From NCBI GenBank assembly GCA_049600855.1, contig JBMYQA010000039.1, forward strand, positions 1 to 30,748: 30,748 nucleotides of DNA, read 5' to 3'. This stretch comes from JBMYQA01 sp049600855. GTDB lineage: Bacteria > Bacteroidota > Bacteroidia > Cytophagales > Flammeovirgaceae. The notes beneath the pieces were generated by a model. That model worked only from the letters and a program-made list of their open reading frames with translations, had not been told where the DNA came from and did not search any database. Positions within the stretch are counted from its first letter, which is position 1; every line of letters begins with the position of its first letter. Of the stretch, positions 24,424 through 30,748 are shown one piece after another. The translations under genes were made by a program, and so were the position numbers.

Positions 24424-24747
24424 AAATGTTTGATTTAAGATTGAAAAATGTTTATGTCAAAAAATGCCCTCTCTTGAACTTAATAACTCGTGTTAAAATT
24501 TATCTTATAAAAGAGATAGAAACTTTTCTTTTAGCATTTTAAGAATAGCAAATATGAAAGTCAACACTTTTTTTCATATTCTTATAGGAGTGCTATCCCG
24601 TATATCAATTATACAATTAATTCGATTGTGTTAGCGCCTGTTTGGAAATTAGTCGTGAAGTTTTTAGCGGGAAAACAGGATGTTATGCAGGAGTTTGTGT
24701 ACAAGAGGTCCGCAGAGTATGTATTTTGGTTGAAGCAATTTAGTTAC
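24424..24747. other. Gap between the B2-like gene and lectin 2
   Basis: This 324-base region has a plausible minus-strand promoter (24536-24564). A 90-codon plus-strand open frame (24535-24804) without a good start runs through it, discussed under findings. No precursor-peptide gene is convincing. Confidence 0.45.
24536..24564 (-). promoter_or_regulatory. Possible promoter of the lectin pair
   Basis: On the minus strand TTGACT and TAAAAT are separated by exactly 17 bases, a sigma-70-like layout, 113 bases before the lectin 2 start. It is not the usual Bacteroidota TAnnTTTG form, so confidence is limited. Confidence 0.35.
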
Positions 24748-25185
24748 TTAAAAAGTAGCCGTGACTTGGTATTCCGCATGATTGTATCCACCAGTAATGA
24801 ATAAATCATTCGCTTTTAGCCAAGCATGTCCTTTAAGTCCTTTATCATCTTTTTTAAAACCAATAAATAAGGTGGATTCGTAGCCTTTTCTGCGAAGAAT
24901 TAAACGCGCCGTAAGTGCTTTGTTATAGCATTTAATGAAAGGAAGGTAATGGCCAAGCATGCGAATGGCAACCCGCACACGCTTTAGTTCTGCTTCAGCA
25001 GCATCCAGCGGATTGTCCACTTTTGCTTGAATACCTTTAGCAGCTAACCACTTGAGCACTACTTTAAAGGGTAAAAAGCGTAAAGCCACTTCAACGATAG
25101 CAAACCTTAATAGCACTTCAGTTAATAGTAATTTTTGCGAAAAAGGCAATGCACTAAAGCTTCGTATTTTTCTGAAAATCCACAT
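24748..25185 (-). CDS. Lasso-peptide B2 (McjB C-domain-like) cysteine peptidase homologue
   Basis: A 145-residue, stand-alone Transglut_core3 protein. Enzymes of this family (McjB C-terminal half, or B2) cut leader peptides from ribosomal precursors with a Cys-His-Asp triad. The fold pattern is intact: an N-terminal amphipathic region typical of B2 (LLLTEVLLRFAIVEVALRFLPF), then C86 in FIKCYNKALTARLILRRKGY, H120 in KGHAWLKAND and D127. Length equals that of ordinary split B2 proteins. No B1/RRE, cyclase (asparagine-synthetase-like) or transporter gene adjoins it. A pseudo-HprK, sulfotransferases and oxygenases lie within 5 kb. The family is clear; a peptide-maturation role here is inference. 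Confidence 0.85.
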   Translation of the reverse strand: MWIFRKIRSFSALPFSQKLLLTEVLLRFAIVEVALRFLPFKVVLKWLAAKGIQAKVDNPLDAAEAELKRVRVAIRMLGHYLPFIKCYNKALTARLILRRKGYESTLFIGFKKDDKGLKGHAWLKANDLFITGGYNHAEYQVTATF

Positions 25186-25227
25186 AAAAATGGGAACTTA
25201 ATTTGATTGTTAGCACCAATTCAGATA

Positions 25228-25235
25228 CAAAATTA
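25228..25235 (-). promoter_or_regulatory. Possible -7 box for the B2-like gene
   Basis: TAATTTTG on the minus strand matches TAnnTTTG and lies 42 bases before the start codon at 25185. No well-spaced TTG partner is seen. Confidence 0.3.
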
Positions 25236-25288
25236 ATCATTGTGGGATTAAATTGTGTATTCAACACGTTCATCATTCATTTTATGTA

Positions 25289-26053
25289 TCATCCTTTCCA
25301 TTTTCGGTACAATGCTTTTGTCCATCGTTTTTTTAGAAAAGGGAAACGCATCCCTAATTTTTTGAGATTCAACCGTGCTTTATTTACATGAAACAGTGGA
25401 CGTAACTTTTTAGCTACCATAGCTTGAGCAGTGGGCTGGTAAATCACATACCAAGTTTGTACACCAGGGTGCTGCCAGTTCATTTTTCGGCAGCTCAATC
25501 CTGCTGCTTTGGCTAAACTAATAATCGTTTGATGCTTATAAAATATAAAGCTTGGGTACACCCATTGATCACCCGTATAATCTGAATTGCCCACACAAAA
25601 GGTGGCAACAAATAGTCCATTTTGCTTCAACACTTTTTTGGCCTCTTGAAAACAAGCTTTGATTTGCGATTTTGAGGTATGCGTAAAAATGGATTGTGCC
25701 ACAATAAAATCAAATTGTTCATCAAAAACGCTCAACTCGAAAGCGGCAGAATCATTAAAAAAAGGCTCCTTGGCATGGAGAATGCCTTGTCCTAGCTCAT
25801 GTTCGATTCCTTCTTTGATTAACCATTGGTTGGGTTCTATGCCATAATAATTTCCCTTTTTTAAATAGGGAATCAACAATTTACCTGAGCGCAATGACCC
25901 ACAACCTATATCCAATAGTTTATGCGATTCTCTTAACCCCAGCGAAGTGAGCAAATTAAACTGCATGGCTCCAATTACATCATAGTTTTTGAGTGAGCCT
26001 ACATAGGCTTTATAATGCGCATCACCTGGCTTTAACTTTTCCGACTTCATCAA
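25289..26053 (-). CDS. Class I SAM-dependent methyltransferase
   Basis: A 254-residue Rossmann methyltransferase. Motif I LLDIGCGSLRSGKLL is at 46-60 with the acidic end of strand 2 in YGIEPN (70-75). Motif IV-like FDFIVAQSIFTHT and a post-motif helix FQEAKKVLKQNGLFVATF follow. The C-terminus is basic (RLNLKKLGMRFPFLKKRWTKALYRKWKG), perhaps for membrane or nucleic-acid contact. The substrate is unknown. It lies upstream of the B2-like gene on the same strand with a 103-bp gap and is divergent from the PhyH-type oxygenase gene. Confidence 0.85.
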   Translation of the reverse strand: MMKSEKLKPGDAHYKAYVGSLKNYDVIGAMQFNLLTSLGLRESHKLLDIGCGSLRSGKLLIPYLKKGNYYGIEPNQWLIKEGIEHELGQGILHAKEPFFNDSAAFELSVFDEQFDFIVAQSIFTHTSKSQIKACFQEAKKVLKQNGLFVATFCVGNSDYTGDQWVYPSFIFYKHQTIISLAKAAGLSCRKMNWQHPGVQTWYVIYQPTAQAMVAKKLRPLFHVNKARLNLKKLGMRFPFLKKRWTKALYRKWKG

Positions 26054-26127
26054 TTCAAATTAGGTTACATTGGACTATACACTTCGGGCAATGAATTCAA
26101 CAACAAATAAAACCATTTATCAAATTA

Positions 26128-26159
26128 TTGGAAAGCTTAAACTTGTTTCTTTACTTTTG
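26128..26159 (+). promoter_or_regulatory. Promoter inside the annotated 5' end of the PhyH gene
   Basis: TTG at 26128-26130 and TACTTTTG at 26152-26159 are 21 bases apart and match the Bacteroidota consensus. The ATG at 26187 is 27 bases downstream. If real, it excludes the upstream start codons at 26070 and 26091. Confidence 0.45.
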
Positions 26160-26186
26160 ACTTTCATTAATGTATATGCTAAACGG

Positions 26187-27140
26187 ATGGACATCAACAG
26201 CAAGGCTTTTCAAGAAGCAATAGCAAGGCTAAACCAAAAGAAACGAGAATTGACGGTTGCAAACCCAACTTATTGGGAAGAGTTGTTTCCCCTATTTTCC
26301 ATTACTGATCATCCCTTCCAATCGAATAGTAATCACTTCCAAGTCGAAGCAGAAGCCATCGACTTTTGCATTGAGCAACTCAAGCATGATGGCTATTTCA
26401 TCACGCCTCCCATCATTCCTGAAGAAGAGTTACAGCAATTACGTGCTTGCATTACCAAAGTAGCTACCCAAGGACATCGCCCTAACCTGGCCTTCATTTA
26501 TGACGAAGTGTTTGCGGTGTTTGGTCGATTGAAACAGGTACTTACCCCTATTTTAGGAGAAAACTATCAACTGATACCTGATGAAATTGGAGGATTTTAC
26601 ATCCAAACGGAAGATGCGAAATCAGGAACAGGGCCACATCGCGACAATATTCATACCCACAGTAGCCTCACTTACCAAGATGGCTTACCCACGTTAATCA
26701 ACGTTTGGATACCACTAACCGATGCCACTACCCTTAACTCTTGCATGTATGTTATTCCTAAACACGCAGATCCCTTTTTAGAGGAAAATACCCCACTCAA
26801 TACCTATGGGCAGGATTATTCTTGGCAAGAAGTCAGTAAATTATTGCAACTCGCTCGGGCTGTTCCTGCTCCTGCAGGTTCAATTTTAGGTTGGGACACC
26901 AATTTAATGCATTGGGGAGGAACTAGCAGTATTTTTGCAAAACAACCTCGCTTAAGCCTAGCTTGTTATTTCCAAAGTGCCCAAGTCCCCCCTTATCATA
27001 AATTTACCATGAATCTTTCAGCACCCATTCCATTTGATTATCGGTTATACTTAATCGAAAAGTTAATTCATGACCGAAAACTAGAGAATAATTCTTTTAA
27101 GAAGTACCAATCACTTTGGCATAATCATCATCAATGTTAG
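26187..27140 (+). CDS. PhyH-family Fe(II)/2-oxoglutarate dioxygenase
   Basis: A phytanoyl-CoA-dioxygenase-like enzyme of about 317 residues. Iron ligands in this numbering are H151 and D153 (GPHRDNIH) and H242 (LMHWGG); R255 in PRLSLACYF would bind 2-oxoglutarate. The entry strand HDGYFITPPIIPEEELQQL is typical of the family. The start at 26187 is preferred over 26070, because the extra 39 residues of the longer frame look like translated promoter DNA and a TACTTTTG box lies inside them. The longer frame would also leave only 16 bp to the divergent methyltransferase gene. The substrate is unknown; family members often hydroxylate small molecules or amino acids. Confidence 0.8.
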   Translation: MDINSKAFQEAIARLNQKKRELTVANPTYWEELFPLFSITDHPFQSNSNHFQVEAEAIDFCIEQLKHDGYFITPPIIPEEELQQLRACITKVATQGHRPNLAFIYDEVFAVFGRLKQVLTPILGENYQLIPDEIGGFYIQTEDAKSGTGPHRDNIHTHSSLTYQDGLPTLINVWIPLTDATTLNSCMYVIPKHADPFLEENTPLNTYGQDYSWQEVSKLLQLARAVPAPAGSILGWDTNLMHWGGTSSIFAKQPRLSLACYFQSAQVPPYHKFTMNLSAPIPFDYRLYLIEKLIHDRKLENNSFKKYQSLWHNHHQC

Positions 27141-27170
27141 GGCATACATGTTGTGCTTAAGTCCCGTTAC

Positions 27171-27824
27171 TTATTTATCAAATACTAACGCTTTGGTAAT
27201 CTCTGAATTATTGAACCACCCAGCATAAACAATGCGTGCTTGTGTGCCGCTCACATTGGTGACCATATGCTCCAATTTTGGGGAAATACGGAAAAAGTGA
27301 CAAGCGCCCCATTGATCGTGCTTTACTTCAGTATAAAGCTGTTGAGTAGCTCGATTTCTCAACTTAAATACTCCACCTTCATAAGGCATATTTCCCAAAT
27401 TAATACTAATACCCACTAATCGTTCCTCTGTTTCAGTTCTTACATCAGAATGCCAGTTATCAAACGTATTTTCACTTTCCTCAAACTTATAAATACGTCC
27501 CTGAAAACTCTTAATCTCTTGCAAACCCGTTATTGATTTTATTACTTCCAAAAGTTTCGGATTATTCAGGTAAAAGCTCAACACCTTGTACAACATATTA
27601 TCCAAATCCAATGCAAATTCTTTCGCAATTAGTCGTTGATTGTTTTGGTTAATATGGCTTTTAATGTAGTAAGTAGCATTCGTTAAATAACTAGTGATGA
27701 ATGATTCTAAGCTTGGGTGCAAAAAATGAGGAAATACCAAAGCATGCTGTTCAGCAAACATTTCCTGATACTTTTTCAGTTGATTTTCATCAATCACCAA
27801 TTCATTTCGCTTAATACTAATCAT
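27171..27824 (-). CDS. 2OG-Fe(II) oxygenase
   Basis: A 217-residue, compact 2-oxoglutarate oxygenase of the prolyl-4-hydroxylase-like type. The facial triad is H125 and D127 in NWHSDV and H186 in LEHMVTNV; R197 in TQARIVYAGW is the likely co-substrate arginine. GISINLGNMPYEGGVFKLR is the characteristic core strand region. There is no signal peptide. The gene converges with the PhyH-type gene 30 bp away. A TATGTTTG box (27852-27859 on the plus coordinates) lies 28 bases before its ATG. The substrate is unknown; hydroxylation of a peptide or amino acid is plausible in this context. Confidence 0.82.
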   Translation of the reverse strand: MISIKRNELVIDENQLKKYQEMFAEQHALVFPHFLHPSLESFITSYLTNATYYIKSHINQNNQRLIAKEFALDLDNMLYKVLSFYLNNPKLLEVIKSITGLQEIKSFQGRIYKFEESENTFDNWHSDVRTETEERLVGISINLGNMPYEGGVFKLRNRATQQLYTEVKHDQWGACHFFRISPKLEHMVTNVSGTQARIVYAGWFNNSEITKALVFDK

Positions 27825-27851
27825 GATATCCTAATGGGTTGCGTTTAAAAG

Positions 27852-27859
27852 CAAACATA
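27852..27859 (-). promoter_or_regulatory. Possible -7 box for the 2OG oxygenase gene
   Basis: TATGTTTG on the minus strand fits TAnnTTTG exactly and is suitably near the ATG at 27824. No clear TTG partner lies at the expected distance. Confidence 0.35.
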
Positions 27860-27953
27860 AGGAATATGTAGGTGATAGTTAGTTATTTTTCTGAAATCAT
27901 AATGCTAATGGATTTTTTACTAAACTTGCTGGGTAAATCAGAGTAAAAAAACG

Positions 27954-28847
27954 GTGAATTATTATCAAGGATTTGGATTAACCTTTGCCAGTGAGTTAGC
28001 GTTGCCAGAGCTAATGCCGCTATCCACTACTCAAAAAGCTCAAGTAGATGTGCATATCTCCTTAGGTGAAACCCCTCAAAAACTAGCGGGCAATCAGGTA
28101 GTGGCTAGAGCTGGAAATTGGGTTAGTCCAACCGCATACCTACTTGAACGCCCTAATTTGGCTCGATACTATGCGCATGAAGGCAATCGAATGGTTGTTG
28201 AACCACTCATCAGTAAGCCAAATTGGAGGAATGTTCGCTTATACTTATTGCAAACGATGTGTATTGCCATACTGCATCAGCGTAAACAACTCCCACTGAA
28301 AGTAAAAGCCATTCAGAAACATGGGAAAGTAACACTTTTTGCTAGTTTAGACTATAAACTCAATCAGGCATTAACCGATTATTTCGTTCAGCATCAAATT
28401 CATTTACTCTCCGATAATTATGGTGTCATTGATCCTGATCAACTGCAACAAGGCCAATGCGCAGTTTATGGATCTTATCCTGTTTTTACCACTTCAAAGG
28501 CAATGGCTTCAGGAGAAAAGCTCAAAGAGGATTTAGACATATATTTACATCCTTTCCATCAACAATTTACCTCCAGTGCCCTACCTGTTGAGCAAATCAT
28601 TCTGCTAAACTCAATGAGTAAAAGTGGCCTTCATACAAAACAGGTTAAGCAGCCCGTTCAACAAATGACCTTACTCCAAACATGTATAGCACATGAAGGC
28701 ATGTTACAGGCTATGGGAGGTAACCAACATTGTTTTACAGCATTGACAAAGTTACTTCACACAAAAGTCCCGATTTATGAAATTGCAATCCCACCCAATT
28801 ACAGTGTAACTTCACTGATGCAACTTATTAACGAAAGTTACTTTTAA
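27954..28847 (+). CDS. HPr-kinase-like protein with a lost P-loop (pseudokinase)
   Basis: This 297-residue protein starts with GTG. Its frame follows the HprK-like kinases found in lasso-peptide and related clusters: YYQGFGLTFASELALPEL at 3-20, LLERPNLARYYAHEGNRMVVEP, a helix ending AILHQRKQLPL (106-115), then the strand GKVTLFA. Where active members have GxSGxGKST, this protein has SLDYKLNQA (131-139), with no glycine loop and no lysine in place. The second acidic motif, usually LLADDV or similar, is LLSDNYG (151-157). The fold seems preserved and nucleotide binding lost, so a scaffold or binding role is likelier than kinase activity. The sulfotransferase gene starts 12 bases after its stop, in one operon. 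Confidence 0.68.
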   Translation: MNYYQGFGLTFASELALPELMPLSTTQKAQVDVHISLGETPQKLAGNQVVARAGNWVSPTAYLLERPNLARYYAHEGNRMVVEPLISKPNWRNVRLYLLQTMCIAILHQRKQLPLKVKAIQKHGKVTLFASLDYKLNQALTDYFVQHQIHLLSDNYGVIDPDQLQQGQCAVYGSYPVFTTSKAMASGEKLKEDLDIYLHPFHQQFTSSALPVEQIILLNSMSKSGLHTKQVKQPVQQMTLLQTCIAHEGMLQAMGGNQHCFTALTKLLHTKVPIYEIAIPPNYSVTSLMQLINESYF

Positions 28848-28858
28848 CAGCCATAAAC

Positions 28859-29686
28859 ATGTCTACTTCTTTACCCAAAATCGTTTGGCTCATTTCTTAC
28901 CCCAAATCAGGCACCACCTGGCTCCGTTCCATCGTTACTGCTTTATGTAATGAAGGGAAAGTGCATATTAATCAACTGTTGGAAGAAACCAATTACTTGG
29001 AAAATCGCTATGTATTCCAACAAGCGACAGACCTTCCAATTGAATTAATGAACCGAAGAGAGATCAATCAACTCCGGCCGTTTTTAGTCGATTACCTCCG
29101 AAGAAAACACCCGTTTCAACGACCTTTATACATCAAATCTCACGATAGGTATGGAAGTCCACAAAAGGGATACATCATTCCCGAAACTACCCAAGGAATT
29201 ATTTACATCATCCGTAATCCCCTCGCTATTGCTCCTTCTCTAGCACACTACCTTTCAGTTTCCAATGACCAAGCGATTGAATGTTTAGCTAATGAAGACA
29301 TGGTGTTTGGCTCTAGCCATGTATTTTTATCCAGAACAGGGAGCTGGTCTACGCATGTACGTGATTGGACTAGCGAAAAGGGCATTCCACTGGCAGTCGT
29401 CCGATTTGAGGATTTAAAACATGCACCTTTCGATACCTTATCTAGTGCGTTTGCTAAACTTCACTTACACTTTCCTCCCCATTTACTCCGAAAAACCATT
29501 CAGGCTACTGAATTTAAAAAACTAAAATCGCAAGAACAGCAAACTCCCTATGAAGGAGTGCCCCGTAATCACGTATTTTTTCGGCGAGGAGAAGCTGAAA
29601 GTTGGAAACAAGAACTCACTACCGACCAACAGAAACGCATTATTAACAGACATGGTACGATCATGGAACAATTTGGCTACCTTTAG
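28859..29686 (+). CDS. PAPS-dependent sulfotransferase (type B)
   Basis: A 275-residue classical sulfotransferase. The PAPS 5'-loop YPKSGTTW is at 14-21, the catalytic KSH at 93-95, the 3'-phosphate site YIIRNP at 116-121 with R119 and S127, and a C-terminal FFRRGEAESWKQELT equivalent of the RKGxxGDW motif. All key residues are kept, so the enzyme should be active, unlike its operon partner. It would sulfate a hydroxyl or amine on an unknown acceptor. It is co-transcribed with the pseudo-HprK gene 11 bp upstream and converges with the Cys-rich gene 3 bp away. Confidence 0.9.
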   Translation: MSTSLPKIVWLISYPKSGTTWLRSIVTALCNEGKVHINQLLEETNYLENRYVFQQATDLPIELMNRREINQLRPFLVDYLRRKHPFQRPLYIKSHDRYGSPQKGYIIPETTQGIIYIIRNPLAIAPSLAHYLSVSNDQAIECLANEDMVFGSSHVFLSRTGSWSTHVRDWTSEKGIPLAVVRFEDLKHAPFDTLSSAFAKLHLHFPPHLLRKTIQATEFKKLKSQEQQTPYEGVPRNHVFFRRGEAESWKQELTTDQQKRIINRHGTIMEQFGYL

Positions 29687-29689
29687 CCA

Positions 29690-30700
29690 TTAATTAGTTG
29701 TTGATACTTCCTTCAGCAAGCCCGCGTTCAAAAAACGTACGACCAATTGGTTAATGGGTAAGTGAGCAGCATATGCCCTTCTCAACACATCGTAGGTAGA
29801 AGTTTTACCATCAAATGACTTCATAAAAAGGTATTGGAGTGCTGAAAATTGAATGGTTTCATCTTGCGTTACAATGGTGTATACTTCCTGACTTACATTG
29901 TTAAGCAAGTCATCGTGAGGCACCAGTTCCAACAAATCTGGTAGTTGGCTGCTCATTGACCTTTCTGCTTGCAAAGCTACTTTTTTAGCCAAGACCTGTT
30001 CTTCTAAACCCAGCATGTTTTCTACATCTGCTGGGTTTAATTTTTTTACTGCTTCATAGCAGGCAATATAGAATGCTTCTTCTCTGCCTTCCCACGCTTG
30101 CCATAATTCTTGATATAATGCTTGGTTAAACTCGCCTGCTTCATTGTCTAATTTTAATTCCATCGCATCAATTGGCCGCGTTTGAATGGCAGCTACGGAA
30201 TAGCCTAACTCAAGCAAGGCATGTAAAGACAATTTATGTTCAATGGCTCGAAAATACTTGGTAAACACATTCCAAAACTGCTTGCCTGCTTTTCCGCTTG
30301 TCGTAATGCAAAAAAATGTTGAGCACAACTCTGTTCGGTGCGACCAAATGGTACAAGAACCTTGCTGATAATACGGACACCTTAATTGATCTGCCACTTC
30401 TGCGCTCACGGGAGTGACAAACTTTTCCTTTACTTCAGCGCGATATAAGGTATCGTGTTTTACAGGAGGAATAATTCCATAAGGGGTAACGCCTAGCTTT
30501 TGTTGTATGATTGCTCTAGTTCTGCGTTTTCCTTCCGTTAAATGTGTACGCTCTTCGGATAGAATAGCACCGACCATATAATTGGGAAGCACGGGATGAT
30601 ATGTACAGCATTTGGTATGGTATAAAGGATTATTGGAACTGATGCAATGATGACAATTGGCACAATCTGCAAACTTTTCTTGAGGTATCTCAATTTCCAA
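29690..30700 (-). CDS. Cys-rich (metal/Fe-S?) protein with C-terminal winged-helix-like domain
   Basis: A 336-residue protein of unrecognised family. The N-terminal third has nine cysteines: C13, C16, C19, C31 and C32 (ADCANCHHC...KCCTY) and C108, C116, C126 and C131 (RCPYYQQGSCTIW...ELCSTFFC). The pattern is reminiscent of YkgJ-type cysteine-cluster proteins that bind zinc or iron. The middle is helical. The last 75 residues (QFSALQYLFMKSFDGKTSTYDVLRRAY...VVRFLNAGLLKEV) look like a PqqD/RRE- or winged-helix-type fold, which in peptide-modifying systems grips leader peptides. Both domain calls are inference from pattern. The gene is complete, with its start at 30700. Confidence 0.6.
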   Translation of the reverse strand: MEIEIPQEKFADCANCHHCISSNNPLYHTKCCTYHPVLPNYMVGAILSEERTHLTEGKRRTRAIIQQKLGVTPYGIIPPVKHDTLYRAEVKEKFVTPVSAEVADQLRCPYYQQGSCTIWSHRTELCSTFFCITTSGKAGKQFWNVFTKYFRAIEHKLSLHALLELGYSVAAIQTRPIDAMELKLDNEAGEFNQALYQELWQAWEGREEAFYIACYEAVKKLNPADVENMLGLEEQVLAKKVALQAERSMSSQLPDLLELVPHDDLLNNVSQEVYTIVTQDETIQFSALQYLFMKSFDGKTSTYDVLRRAYAAHLPINQLVVRFLNAGLLKEVSTTN

Positions 30701-30748
30701 AATACTTGGAGATAGTAAGCTATAATATACTTTAGATAACTTATTTTT
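30701..30748. other. Right window edge
   Basis: The last 48 bases hold no start or end of another gene that I can support. The tailoring island may continue to the right. Confidence 0.4.

Noticed and set aside
25154..25276. A 40-codon minus-strand frame (start MMNVLNTQF) just upstream of and overlapping the B2-like gene, as a possible lasso precursor
   Set aside because: It has no glycine or other typical first core residue, no T-x-G/A cleavage context, and overlaps the B2 start. It is probably a chance frame.

Overview
The window is AT-rich and reads as a chromosome segment of a Bacteroidota species, possibly Cytophagales-like. Evidence for the phylum: promoter boxes of the TTG...TAnnTTTG type, a very short lipoprotein with an early lipobox, a BlaI/M56 peptidase pair, a LuxE-like acyl-protein synthetase, a DnaE with an N-terminal proofreading exonuclease, and an archaeal-type UbiA prenyltransferase. 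The class or genus cannot be fixed from the sequence alone.

Layout. 0.1-2.5 kb: LuxE-like synthetase, a 40-residue lipoprotein and an NfeD protein. 2.7-4.8 kb: a type II restriction-modification pair (HindVP-like endonuclease plus C5 methyltransferase). 4.8-5.6 kb: an ATP-grasp gene whose start codon touches the last repeat of a 16-repeat CRISPR array (5587-6679). No cas gene lies anywhere in the window. 7.0-12.8 kb: a minus-strand housekeeping run in the order dnaE, ubiA-like, purN. 13.2-17.4 kb: two unknown small proteins, a Tat-exported PhoX-like lipoprotein, a small lipoprotein and an ADP-ribosylglycohydrolase. 17.5-20.4 kb: a BlaI-type repressor and M56 membrane peptidase behind a promoter that carries two near-identical operator dyads.

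The most unusual part is 21.4-30.7 kb. It holds two tandem genes for small proteins with the calcium-site signature of the PA-IIL/LecB lectin family, a McjB-type (lasso peptide B2) peptidase homologue, a class I methyltransferase, a PhyH-family and a second 2-oxoglutarate oxygenase, a JmjC/cupin oxygenase, two different sulfotransferases, an HPr-kinase-like protein that has lost its P-loop, and a cysteine-rich protein ending in a winged-helix-like domain. Together this looks like a peptide or glycan tailoring island. No lasso cyclase, transporter or convincing precursor peptide is visible, so the product is unknown and the island may continue past the right edge.

The gaps hold several unexplained palindromes, a MITE-like element at 15878-16017 with a possible degenerate relative near the left edge, and several clear intrinsic terminators.
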